NCBI RefSeq assembly: GCF_039596395.1
Contig: NZ_JBCNJT010000001.1
Location: forward strand, 434,001-498,000
Length of the DNA: 64,000 nt
DNA from: Fluviicola sp.
GTDB lineage: Bacteria > Bacteroidota > Bacteroidia > Flavobacteriales_D > Crocinitomicaceae
Reading direction: 5' to 3'
Both the position numbers and the translations under genes were made by a program. Shown one piece after another: positions 39,336-48,290 of this stretch (its first letter is position 1; each line of letters begins with the position of its first letter). A model generated the notes under the pieces. The model searched no databases. It saw only the letters and a program-made list of their open reading frames with translations, and was not told where the DNA came from.

Positions 39336-40360
39336 GGTCTTGCAAAAGGTAATCGGGCGTTGGCACTCACTTCCTGGGTGGCAAATTGTTGTTTTTCAGC
39401 CAGGAATTTTCCTGCAATGGCTATCATTGCTGCATTATCGGTGCAGTATTCAAACTTGGGAATAAACACGTTCCAGCCGAGTTTTTGGCCTTCTTCAGCC
39501 AATTTGGCCCGCAACCCGGAATTGGCAGAAACACCGCCTGCTATAGCAATGTCTTTGATTCCCGTATCAGCTGATACTTTTCGCAACTGCCGGAACAGGA
39601 TTTCCAAAATCGTGGACTGGATCGATGCACACAGATCCGCTTTATGTTCTTCAATGAAATTCGGGTTTTTGGCCACTTCTTTTTGGATAAAATAAAGCAC
39701 GGAAGTTTTTAGCCCGCTGAAGCTGAAGTTGTAACCTTCCACCTGTGGTTTTGCAAACGAAAACGCATTCGGATTTCCTTCTTTGGCATATTTGTCGATC
39801 AAAGGCCCGCCCGGATAGGGGAAACCCAAAATCTTTGCAGTTTTGTCGAAAGCTTCTCCGGCTGCGTCATCGATTGTACTTCCCAAAACAACCATTTCAG
39901 TCGGGGAATCAATCCGCACCAGTTGCGTATGCCCGCCCGAAACGGTCATGCAAATAAACGGAAAACCCGGAACAGGAACTCCTTCATTGATGAAATGTGC
40001 AAGAATGTGCGCATGCATGTGATGGACCGCAACCATCGGTTTGTTCAGCGCCAGGCTCAGTGATTTGGCAAATGCAGTTCCCACCACCAATGAACCCATC
40101 AATCCCGGACCTTGTGTAAATGCGATTAAATCGATATCTTTAAGTGTCAGAGCCGCCTTTTTTAGGGCTGCGTCAACTACCGGGATGATATTCTGTTGAT
40201 GCGCACGCGAGGCCAATTCAGGGACTACGCCACCATATTGTTCATGGATCGCCTGGGTTGCCGTCACGTTAGATAAAATGGTATCATCTTTGAGAATAGC
40301 AGCAGAAGTATCATCACAAGATGATTCAATTCCGAGAATTACTAATGATTGTTGGCTCAA
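39332..40360 (-). CDS. tsaD: tRNA N6-adenosine threonylcarbamoyltransferase TsaD
   Basis: Transfers threonylcarbamoyl to A37 of ANN-reading tRNAs with TsaB and TsaE; ASKHA fold. The 342 residues start LVILGIESSCDDTSAAIL. The metal-binding HMHAH lies at 114-118, FTQGPGLMGSLVVG near 81-94, and the phosphate loop VSGGHTQLV and AIAGGVSANSGLR follow. The start must be the TTG at 40358-40360: no ATG precedes the conserved IESSCDDT in frame, and a TACTTTTG promoter element lies just upstream. TsaB and TsaE are not in the window. Overlaps the downstream methyltransferase by 4 bases. Confidence 0.95.
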   Translation of the reverse strand: MSQQSLVILGIESSCDDTSAAILKDDTILSNVTATQAIHEQYGGVVPELASRAHQQNIIPVVDAALKKAALTLKDIDLIAFTQGPGLMGSLVVGTAFAKSLSLALNKPMVAVHHMHAHILAHFINEGVPVPGFPFICMTVSGGHTQLVRIDSPTEMVVLGSTIDDAAGEAFDKTAKILGFPYPGGPLIDKYAKEGNPNAFSFAKPQVEGYNFSFSGLKTSVLYFIQKEVAKNPNFIEEHKADLCASIQSTILEILFRQLRKVSADTGIKDIAIAGGVSANSGLRAKLAEEGQKLGWNVFIPKFEYCTDNAAMIAIAGKFLAEKQQFATQEVSANARLPFARP

Positions 40361-40366
40361 CTTTGT

Positions 40367-40374
40367 TAATTTTG
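40367..40374 (+). promoter_or_regulatory. -7 element for the TamB-like gene
   Basis: TAATTTTG, exact TAnnTTTG match, 10 bases before the ATG at 40385, so the leader would be very short. Confidence 0.55.
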
Positions 40375-40384
40375 TATATAATAC

Positions 40385-43300
40385 ATGGCAAAAGTACTCA
40401 AAATACTAGGTAGAATAGTAGGGATTTCTTTTGAATGGGTGCTTTTGGTGCTCATACTTTTCGCTTTTGCCATTCGTACGAGCCAATTTCAGACCTATTT
40501 GGGCTCCCTCGCAACCAATTTTTTATCCAAAGAATTAAATACCGAATTGCGTATCGGGAAGATCGATATCGTCTTTTTCGATAAAGTGTATTTGAAAGAT
40601 GTATTTGTGCGGGATCTTCACGGCGATACGCTGGCTTCTCTGAACCAGATCATGGTGCGTGTCAAAAGTTTCGATCCGGGAGGTGATTACATCCACCTGA
40701 AAAGCGTCGGGTTGTCGAAGGGAAGAGTAGGTATCGAACGCGATACGATTACCGGGGATTACAATTACGAGTTTATTGCAGATTATTTCTCCGGGAAGAA
40801 ATCGAATAAACCTAAATCGGATCCGCCTACGGTGACAGTTGATAACGTGGATATCGAATGGGTGACTATTTCCTACGATGATAACCGGAAAGGTAGAAAT
40901 ACCTATGGAATGGATTACGACCACCTGAAATTCAAGGACGTCATTCTCCATATTGAAGATTTTAAAGAAGAAAAAGGAGTTTTGGCTTTCCGGCTGGAGC
41001 ACCTCCAAACGCAGGAAAAATGTGGTTTCTGGCTGAAGCATTTATTTGCCAATGCCGTTATCAACCCGCACAAGGGAATTTTATTGAACAAGGTAGAGAT
41101 CAATACTTCCCGGTCGAATATTTATGCTTCTAAACTGAACATGTTGATGAGTTCCATGGAGGGACTTCGTGATTTTGTCGACAGTGTGGCATTTGATGCG
41201 GTTATTGATTCCTCCAGAGTCAGTTTTTGGGATATTTCCCAGTTCGGAACAGCCCTGGAAGGAATGAATGAAGTGGTTTCACTAAGTGCAGAAGTAACCA
41301 AAAAGGTCAAAGACCTCAAAATAGACAACCTGGACCTGCGTTTCGGAAAACGAAGCATTGTCCGCGGAAATTACTCCCTGCCGGATTTCAGGAATCTTTC
41401 GGCATCTAATTTTAACCAGCGCATCGATTATGCCCTCATTGATTTTTCGGATGTGGAAAAGATCCAATTGCCCAAAGATGCGGGGCAAAGCCGGTTGAAA
41501 TTCAGTGAAATGGTCGACAGGCTGGAATATGCCCAGGTACGGAATACAACGGTGCGCGGTTCTACAGATAAATTCGCGCTGAAAAGTGATAAATTGCAAT
41601 GTATGCTGGGCTCCGTTCAGCTGGATAATGAAATTACATTTACCAAACTGAAAGAAGGCGGTTATTCCTTCAACCGCACAAAAGGAGAACGCTATGACAT
41701 TGTAGTCGATAGTTTTAACCTGGCGAAATTCCTAGATAATCCAACCTTCGGAAATGTGGAAGGCCAGGTTTACCTGAGCGGAGTTGTCGGTCAGAAAGAC
41801 ATGATCCGCCTGGAAACACTGGAAGGTGAAGTGACCAAATTCCAGTTCAACAATTACGCGTATTCAAACATTACGGTATCGAACGGTTCATTCATTAACA
41901 ATATCCTGGATGCAGATCTGAAAGTGGATGATCCGAACCTCAAACTGGCATTCAACGGCTTGATAGATGTTTCGAAAGTGCAGCATTTTGATTTTAAAGT
42001 CGGTATTGAGGAAGCCAACCTCGGAAAGCTGAATTTTGTGAAGGACCCGGAATCATCTTTCGTTGGGAATTTAGACATGGACCTGAGAGGGAACTCGCTG
42101 GAAACTTACGAAGGATTGATCAATGCCAATGGTATTGAGTTTGTCGACCAGGGCAAAAAAATGGCCCTTCCGGAACTGAGCCTTTACATCGAACGAAATC
42201 CGGAAAATGACCGTTTTGAATTGAGAAGCGATATCATAGATGCCGATCTGAGCGGAAAGATTAATTTCAAAACCATTCCGATTGCCGTAAATAACGGACT
42301 TTCAGATGCATTTCCTTCTTATTTTTCTCCGAAAGAATACCCGAGAGGAGTTGAATCAACAGATCACTTTGAGTTAAATGCGACCATCAAGAATTCCCAG
42401 GATTTCCTCAATATTTTTGTTCCGAAACTGGAAATAGCTTATGGAACCGTCGTAAAGGTAGAGCTCGATTCCCGGGCCCATCACCAGATGCTGGATATCC
42501 AATCTTCTAAAATCAGCTACGAAAAGCTGATGAACGACAAGAGTGATGCGTATATGACAAATATGGTCCTGCACCAGGAGTTTACGCAAGGGACCGGAAC
42601 TCTGACCATCAACGCGGGAAAAACCCAATTGAGAGATTCTCTGGATGTGGAGAACATTCAGCTTTCGATGGATGGGACTAAAAATGTGTATCAAACAGAC
42701 CTGATCTGGAATAAAGATGTTCCGAATACTTCCGACTTTGATTTCGTGATCGATGTACGAGAAGAAGGAGAATTTGACATTCAGGTAAAACCATCTTACT
42801 TCTCGGTGAAGAATAATCGATGGGACATTATGAATACCGGTCAGATGGTTTACCAGAAAAAGCATTTCGAGATCAAGCACCTGATGCTGGAGCGTGACAA
42901 TCAATACCTGGCTGTGAACGGTGTTCTATCCGAGAATCCGGAAGATTACCTGACCATTAAAGCACACGAATTACATGTGGAAGAATTCTCTTCCCTGCTT
43001 GGTACGGGAGTTAAAATGCAGGGAAGCCTGGACGGAACGGCACGTTTGGCAACACCGTTTACAGATATCAAAATTGATGGTGATTTTGTCCTGAACGATT
43101 TCATCCTGGAAGGACAGGAAGTAGGAGATGTGCATGTGAATGGAATCTGGATTGACCTGGAACAAAAGATTATCCTGAACGGGGATTTGAAATACAAAGA
43201 CCTTCAGACTTTCGATTTCAACGGGTATGTACTTCCAATGAAAAAAGAGGACAATATCAACTTTGACCTTGAATTCAAGGACATGAATTTGTCGTTTGTC

Positions 43301-45037
43301 AATGCATTCATGGACCCGGAAGTGATTTCCGATATCAGCGGAACGTTGAAAGGAGTTATTCATGCAACGGGAAGTTTTGATGAACCGGAAATTGCCGGAG
43401 ACCTGCAGCTGAAAAAAGGAGGCTTGCGTGTGGGAATCCTGGGTACACACTACAGTTTGGGCGGGCCGTTGAAATTTGACGGTAAAAACGACGGTATTTA
43501 TGGTGCTTTCCCTGTTCTGGACGACGAAGGAAATACGGCCTATGCCATCACTACAATTTTCCACAACAATTTCAAGGACTTCTCCATGAGCTTTGATATT
43601 AAGTTCGATGAAACGGTTGGCGGCTTCCGCGATCCGATCAGTAAACGTCCATTGAGTGCTCCGAGAAGGTTCATGGTTCTGAATACCGGGTACAAGGAAG
43701 GGACGGTGTATTACGGAAAAGCGTACGCTACCGGAACAGCGAGTATTTTGATCGAGAAAGGAAATACCGAGATCACGGTGGATGCAAAAACCGAAAAAGA
43801 TACGGAAGTAAACCTGCCGATGTACGGAGCAAAGGAGATCAGCGAATTTGATTTCATTGACTTCAATACCGATTCCATTGCCGGAGATAAAGAAATCGAT
43901 CTGACGGGTGTCGACCTGAATTTGAATATAGAAGCAACACCGGATGCGAAAATTAAACTGATCCTGAACGATCAGACAGGGGAAGAGATTTCTGCAACCG
44001 GACGTGGAAATATCGAACTTTCGATAGACAACCAGAACCATGTTGCTATGTCGGGGCGCTATGTAATCAACAGTGGACAGTACTTATTTGTTTTGAATCC
44101 TTTGAAAAAGGAGTTCCAGATCGCACAGGGAAGTAGCATTACCTGGACAGGAAGCCCGGAAGAAGCCAACCTGGACATCAAGGCCTATTACAAAGTAAAC
44201 GCCAGTCTGGACGAATTGAACCGCGACCAGATCGGGGGATCAGCCGAAACCAAATCGGAAGTACACTGTGTGTTGCTGATCGGGCAAACGCTTTCCAATC
44301 CATCCATTACACTGGATATCGAGGTTCCGAATGTCAGCGAATCCGGGAAAGCCGTTTTGAGCAAGATCCGCTCGGATAAAGACGAACTGCAAAAACAATT
44401 CTTCTCCTTGCTGGCATTCAACCGTTTCCAGGGAACAGGAAATAACTCAAACGGAAGTTATGGAGGTGTGGCCGAAATTATTACCCAGAAAATGAATGAG
44501 GCATTCGACCAGCTGTCCAAAGAAACGAAGATCAATGTCGGGTACAACGATAACACCGTGACCGGTGATAAGAACTTCCAGTTGGGATTACAGCGTGCTT
44601 ACGGTGCGAAGCAGAACATTGTCCTGAAAACGTCTTTGGGGGTTTCCAACAACACAACTACGGGAACGGCGCAAAACTCCCTGATCGGTTCCTTCAACCT
44701 GGAATACCTGATCAATGATGACGGTACATTCCGCGTATCGATCTTCAACGAATCGAATGATAAAGGAATTTTGAGCAACAAGGACAAAGGTGAATTTACC
44801 CAGGGTGTCGGTTTGCATTACGAAGAAACGTTCAACAATATTTCCGAATCCCGGATCATTGAGTTTTTTGCCAATTTGTTCCGGAAAGAGAACAAGGTGA
44901 ATAATTCCAAGCGTAAAAACCGTGTTCCGGTAGATTACATTCCGGGACAATCCCCGGCTATTCCGGTAGAACAGAAGGAAGAAGAAAACAACATTCCTGC
45001 CGGAGAAAAGGAACCGGAACCAATTCCAGGTAATTAA
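40385..45037 (+). CDS. TamB-like translocation/assembly module protein (DUF490)
   Basis: A 1550-residue envelope-spanning protein. A single N-terminal membrane anchor (about residues 12-32) is followed by ~1200 residues of repetitive beta strands as in TamB/AsmA-like lipid-transfer bridges. The C-terminal DUF490 domain is about 1070-1480, with SGRYVINSGQYLFVLNPLKKEF and the DIKAYYKVNASLDEL, LLIGQTLSNPSITLDIEVPNVS block. The tail after 1500 is charged and disordered. TamB-like proteins work with an Omp85 partner and in phospholipid transport to the outer membrane; no such partner is adjacent. Divergent from tsaD with overlapping promoters. Confidence 0.88.
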   Translation: MAKVLKILGRIVGISFEWVLLVLILFAFAIRTSQFQTYLGSLATNFLSKELNTELRIGKIDIVFFDKVYLKDVFVRDLHGDTLASLNQIMVRVKSFDPGGDYIHLKSVGLSKGRVGIERDTITGDYNYEFIADYFSGKKSNKPKSDPPTVTVDNVDIEWVTISYDDNRKGRNTYGMDYDHLKFKDVILHIEDFKEEKGVLAFRLEHLQTQEKCGFWLKHLFANAVINPHKGILLNKVEINTSRSNIYASKLNMLMSSMEGLRDFVDSVAFDAVIDSSRVSFWDISQFGTALEGMNEVVSLSAEVTKKVKDLKIDNLDLRFGKRSIVRGNYSLPDFRNLSASNFNQRIDYALIDFSDVEKIQLPKDAGQSRLKFSEMVDRLEYAQVRNTTVRGSTDKFALKSDKLQCMLGSVQLDNEITFTKLKEGGYSFNRTKGERYDIVVDSFNLAKFLDNPTFGNVEGQVYLSGVVGQKDMIRLETLEGEVTKFQFNNYAYSNITVSNGSFINNILDADLKVDDPNLKLAFNGLIDVSKVQHFDFKVGIEEANLGKLNFVKDPESSFVGNLDMDLRGNSLETYEGLINANGIEFVDQGKKMALPELSLYIERNPENDRFELRSDIIDADLSGKINFKTIPIAVNNGLSDAFPSYFSPKEYPRGVESTDHFELNATIKNSQDFLNIFVPKLEIAYGTVVKVELDSRAHHQMLDIQSSKISYEKLMNDKSDAYMTNMVLHQEFTQGTGTLTINAGKTQLRDSLDVENIQLSMDGTKNVYQTDLIWNKDVPNTSDFDFVIDVREEGEFDIQVKPSYFSVKNNRWDIMNTGQMVYQKKHFEIKHLMLERDNQYLAVNGVLSENPEDYLTIKAHELHVEEFSSLLGTGVKMQGSLDGTARLATPFTDIKIDGDFVLNDFILEGQEVGDVHVNGIWIDLEQKIILNGDLKYKDLQTFDFNGYVLPMKKEDNINFDLEFKDMNLSFVNAFMDPEVISDISGTLKGVIHATGSFDEPEIAGDLQLKKGGLRVGILGTHYSLGGPLKFDGKNDGIYGAFPVLDDEGNTAYAITTIFHNNFKDFSMSFDIKFDETVGGFRDPISKRPLSAPRRFMVLNTGYKEGTVYYGKAYATGTASILIEKGNTEITVDAKTEKDTEVNLPMYGAKEISEFDFIDFNTDSIAGDKEIDLTGVDLNLNIEATPDAKIKLILNDQTGEEISATGRGNIELSIDNQNHVAMSGRYVINSGQYLFVLNPLKKEFQIAQGSSITWTGSPEEANLDIKAYYKVNASLDELNRDQIGGSAETKSEVHCVLLIGQTLSNPSITLDIEVPNVSESGKAVLSKIRSDKDELQKQFFSLLAFNRFQGTGNNSNGSYGGVAEIITQKMNEAFDQLSKETKINVGYNDNTVTGDKNFQLGLQRAYGAKQNIVLKTSLGVSNNTTTGTAQNSLIGSFNLEYLINDDGTFRVSIFNESNDKGILSNKDKGEFTQGVGLHYEETFNNISESRIIEFFANLFRKENKVNNSKRKNRVPVDYIPGQSPAIPVEQKEEENNIPAGEKEPEPIPGN
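40389..40396 (-). promoter_or_regulatory. -7 element for tsaD, inside the TamB-like coding sequence
   Basis: Minus-strand TACTTTTG, exact TAnnTTTG match, 28 bases before the TTG start of tsaD. It overlaps codons 2-4 of the divergent gene. Confidence 0.5.
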
Positions 45038-45121
45038 TTTCTCCATTTTGTTAGTAAAGTCTGCGAATCTTTTGCAGCATTCATTGCACTTTGCTTATTT
45101 TTACCGCCATTGAAATGATCT

Positions 45122-46606
45122 ATGAAAAAAGTTTTAATTGCAAATAGAGGAGAGATTGCGCGAAGAGTAATCCGCTCATTAAAGAAAATGAACATCGCTA
45201 CCGTAGCGATCTATTCGGATGCAGATGCGAATGCACCGCACGTTCACGAGGCCGATGAAGCAGTTTATGTAGGAAAATCCCCGTCTTCGGAATCTTATTT
45301 GCAACAGGACCTGATTTTAAAATACTGCAAGGAATTAGGAGTGGAGGGAATTCACCCGGGATATGGTTTCTTGTCTGAAAATGCCGGTTTTGCCAGAAAG
45401 GTGAAAGAAGCAGGGATCAAATTCATCGGGCCTTCTCCGGAAGCCATGGAAATCATGGGAGATAAGCTTTCAGCGAAACAAGCTGTGAAGAATTACAACG
45501 TTCCCCTGGTTCCTGGAGTAGATGAAGCCATTACGGATGTGGAAGCAGCGAAGAAAATTGCTGCGGAAGTAGGTTTTCCTATCCTGATCAAAGCATCTGC
45601 CGGAGGTGGAGGAAAAGGAATGCGTTTGGTTGAAAATGTTGCAGAATTTGAGGAGCAGATGAAAATGGCTCAGAGTGAAGCGCGTTCTTCTTTCGGAGAC
45701 GATGCGGTTTTCATCGAGAAATTCGTAACAAAACCACGCCACATCGAGATCCAGGTTTTTGCCGACCAACTGGGAAATACAGTTTACCTGTTCGAGCGTG
45801 AATGTTCGATCCAGCGCCGTCACCAGAAAGTGGTGGAAGAAGCTCCTTCAGCGGTTTTAACCCCGGAATTGCGCAAGCGCATGGGAGAGGCCGCAGTTGC
45901 CGTTTGTAAAGCTTGTAACTACGAAGGTGCGGGAACTGTTGAGTTCCTGTTGGATGCCGACCTGAATTTCTACTTCCTGGAAATGAATACCCGTTTGCAG
46001 GTAGAACATCCGGTTACGGAAGAAATTACAGGAACAGACCTCGTTGAATGGCAGGTTCGCGTAGCACGCGGAGAGCGTTTGCCCAAATTGCAGGACGAAT
46101 TAAGCATTCACGGACATTCCATCGAAGTGCGTGTGTATGCAGAGGATACTTTGAACGGATTTATCCCGGATATCGGAACATTGAACCGTTACCGCAGGCC
46201 ACGCAGAGACCTGGCTCGGGTAGACGATGCGTTCGAAGAAGGAATGGAAGTTCCGATCTACTACGACCCGATGATCGCCAAATTGGTAGTTTGGGGTGAA
46301 ACCCGCGAGGAAGCCATGGATAAAATGATCGTTGCTATCAACAATTACGAGATCTCAGGATTAAAAACAACCCTAGATTTCGGAAAATTTGTGATGATGC
46401 ACCCGGCATTCCGCTCCGGAGATTTCGATACAAATTTTGTGAAACATTTCTTCCACGATCCAACAGTGATGTGGGACATGTTCAAAGACGAAAAAGCAGC
46501 ATTGGAAGCCGGAATCGGGCAGATCTGGAAAGACCTGACAGAAAAAGCGAATAAAAATGCCGCATCGCGCAACATTACTTCTACGTGGAAATTGCATGCG
46601 CATTAA
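45122..46606 (+). CDS. accC: Biotin carboxylase (acetyl/propionyl-CoA carboxylase subunit)
   Basis: ATP-dependent carboxylation of biotin on the carrier protein. The 494-residue protein has the biotin carboxylase N-domain (MKKVLIANRGEIARRVIRS) and the ATP-grasp glycine loop AGGGGKGM near residues 161-168. It also has FIEKFVTKPRHIEIQVFAD and the EMNTRLQVEHPVTE catalytic block near 288-301, and the C-terminal barrel. It is about 45 residues longer than the classical AccC. No accB or carboxyltransferase gene is adjacent, so assignment to acetyl-CoA versus another acyl-CoA carboxylase is open. A TATTTTTA element with TTTG 19 bases earlier is a plausible promoter. Confidence 0.93.
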   Translation: MKKVLIANRGEIARRVIRSLKKMNIATVAIYSDADANAPHVHEADEAVYVGKSPSSESYLQQDLILKYCKELGVEGIHPGYGFLSENAGFARKVKEAGIKFIGPSPEAMEIMGDKLSAKQAVKNYNVPLVPGVDEAITDVEAAKKIAAEVGFPILIKASAGGGGKGMRLVENVAEFEEQMKMAQSEARSSFGDDAVFIEKFVTKPRHIEIQVFADQLGNTVYLFERECSIQRRHQKVVEEAPSAVLTPELRKRMGEAAVAVCKACNYEGAGTVEFLLDADLNFYFLEMNTRLQVEHPVTEEITGTDLVEWQVRVARGERLPKLQDELSIHGHSIEVRVYAEDTLNGFIPDIGTLNRYRRPRRDLARVDDAFEEGMEVPIYYDPMIAKLVVWGETREEAMDKMIVAINNYEISGLKTTLDFGKFVMMHPAFRSGDFDTNFVKHFFHDPTVMWDMFKDEKAALEAGIGQIWKDLTEKANKNAASRNITSTWKLHAH

Positions 46607-46638
46607 TGAATTGTGTGTGATTAATCGATATTTAGGTT

Positions 46639-46670
46639 GTGTAGGGGCGAAAAATTTTTCGCCCCTACAC
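46639..46670. repeat. GTAGGGGCG palindrome, copy 2 (perfect)
   Basis: A perfect 32-bp palindrome with 16-bp arms GTGTAGGGGCGAAAAA, centred at 46654/46655, between accC and sucC. Related to 28383-28414. As RNA it would form a very stable hairpin, so it could also act as a terminator for accC. Confidence 0.88.
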
Positions 46671-46773
46671 GCATTTAATAATTTTACAAATCCGTCGAAT
46701 TTTTATGGAATTCCAATTACTTCGAACCAATTAAATGTTTACCTTTAGCGCACCAAAAATTTAAAAAGTTGTC

Positions 46774-47985
46774 ATGAACTTACACGAATATCAAGGAAAA
46801 TCAATTTTACAAAAATACGGCGTGGCAATCCAGCGCGGAGTTGTTGTAGAAAAAGTAGAAGATGCAGTTGCTGCAGCTAAAAAATTGACAGAAGAAACTG
46901 GAACAGGTTGGTATGTGGTAAAAGCACAGATCCACGCTGGAGGTCGCGGTAAAGGGATCGTTCAGGAAACCGGTTCTAACGGTGTAGTTTTGGCAAAAGG
47001 AATTGACCAGGTTGAGGAGAAAGTAAAAGGAATTCTTGGTGGTCACCTGGAAACAGCTCAAACAAACGGGAAAGGGAAATTGGTGAACAAAATTTTGTTG
47101 GCCGAAGACGTTTATTACCCGGGTGAAGCTGAAGTGGAAGAGTTCTACATGTCCGTATTATTGGACCGTGAAAAAGGACGTAACACGATCATGTACTCCA
47201 CAGAAGGAGGAATGGATATTGAAACAGTTGCTCACGATACGCCACATTTGATCTTCAAGGAAGAAATCGATCCGCGTGTAGGAATTCAAGGGTTCCAAGC
47301 TCGTAAGATTGCCTTCAATTTGGGATTGTCAGGAGAAGCGTTCAAGCAAATGACGAAATTCGTTGTGAGCCTGTACAATGCTTACGAAGGATGTGATGCT
47401 GCGATGTTCGAAATCAACCCGGTATTGAAAACTTCAGACAACAAGATCATTGCAGTGGATGCGAAAGTAACTCTGGATGGAAACGGATTGTACCGTCACC
47501 CGGATTACGCAGCTATGCGCGATACTTCAGAAGAAGATCCGTTGGATGTAGAAGCAGATGCAGCAGGATTGAACTTCGTGAAACTGGACGGAAACGTTGC
47601 ATGTATGGTAAACGGAGCTGGTTTGGCGATGGCAACCATGGATATCATCAAGTACTCAGGTGGTAACCCGGCTAACTTCTTAGATGTAGGTGGAACTGCT
47701 GATGCTGAGCGCGTTGAGAAAGCATTCCACATCATTTTGAAAGATCCAAACGTGAAAGCGATTTTGATCAACATTTTTGGTGGTATCGTTCGTTGTGACC
47801 GCGTTGCTCAGGGAGTTGTTGATGCTTACAAGAGCATCGGGAATATTCCTGTTCCGATCATCGTTCGTTTGCAGGGAACAAATGCTGAAGAAGCGAAGAA
47901 AATCATTGACGAGTCAGGATTGAACGTACATTCAGCGGTATTGTTGCAGGAAGCAGCAGATAAAGTGAAAGAAGTATTGGCGTAA
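46774..47985 (+). CDS. sucC: Succinyl-CoA synthetase beta subunit
   Basis: ADP- or GDP-forming succinyl-CoA ligase beta chain of the citric acid cycle. The 403-residue length is normal. It starts [17 protein letters not shown], with the ATP-grasp [12 protein letters not shown] loop, [26 protein letters not shown] (Mg ligands) and the C-terminal flavodoxin-like region [18 protein letters not shown], then [20 protein letters not shown]. The alpha subunit gene sucD is not in the window, as is usual in this phylum where the two are often unlinked. A strong terminator follows. Confidence 0.96.
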   Translation: MNLHEYQGKSILQKYGVAIQRGVVVEKVEDAVAAAKKLTEETGTGWYVVKAQIHAGGRGKGIVQETGSNGVVLAKGIDQVEEKVKGILGGHLETAQTNGKGKLVNKILLAEDVYYPGEAEVEEFYMSVLLDREKGRNTIMYSTEGGMDIETVAHDTPHLIFKEEIDPRVGIQGFQARKIAFNLGLSGEAFKQMTKFVVSLYNAYEGCDAAMFEINPVLKTSDNKIIAVDAKVTLDGNGLYRHPDYAAMRDTSEEDPLDVEADAAGLNFVKLDGNVACMVNGAGLAMATMDIIKYSGGNPANFLDVGGTADAERVEKAFHIILKDPNVKAILINIFGGIVRCDRVAQGVVDAYKSIGNIPVPIIVRLQGTNAEEAKKIIDESGLNVHSAVLLQEAADKVKEVLA

Positions 47986-48005
47986 GTCAATCCAACAATA
48001 ACAGG

Positions 48006-48036
48006 AAAGCCCCGGTCATTATGGCCGGGGCTTTTT
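48006..48036 (+). terminator. Terminator of sucC
   Basis: AAGCCCCGG/CCGGGGCTT stem followed by TTTTTG. It marks the end of the core region; the DNA from here to about 49.6 kb is much richer in A and T. Confidence 0.88.
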
Positions 48037-48040
48037 GTTT

Positions 48041-48064
48041 CGCAAAGAGGTACACAGATAAAAA
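48041..48064. repeat. ACACAGATAAA-type dispersed repeat, copy 1
   Basis: CGCAAAGAGGTACACAGATA. Read on the minus strand it is TATCTGTGTACCTCTTTGCG, related to ATCTGTGCATC at 49840 and to the inverted copy near 49730. The rest of the 305-base gap up to 48290 is AT-rich and holds no recognised gene. Confidence 0.45.
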
Positions 48065-48290
48065 TATGATTTCGTATTTCAAAACCTTATTTGATGTTTT
48101 CCTCCAACATACAATAAACTTACCAAGTGAAAAATGCTTTGCGAAAGAACATTGAACCTTTACAAAACTTACTTGAACTAAATGTGAAATGGGTTGAATA
48201 AGATTTATTGGTGAATATTTACTTAAATAAATATTTGTAATAGCGCTATAAAATAGAATGTTAATTTAGAAGTGTCAATTTAAATCATAA

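Noticed and set aside
42971-44041. 356-codon minus-strand ORF inside the TamB-like gene
   Set aside because: Antisense to the conserved beta-strand region; rich in Phe/Ile/Val as expected for a reverse shadow, with no start context.
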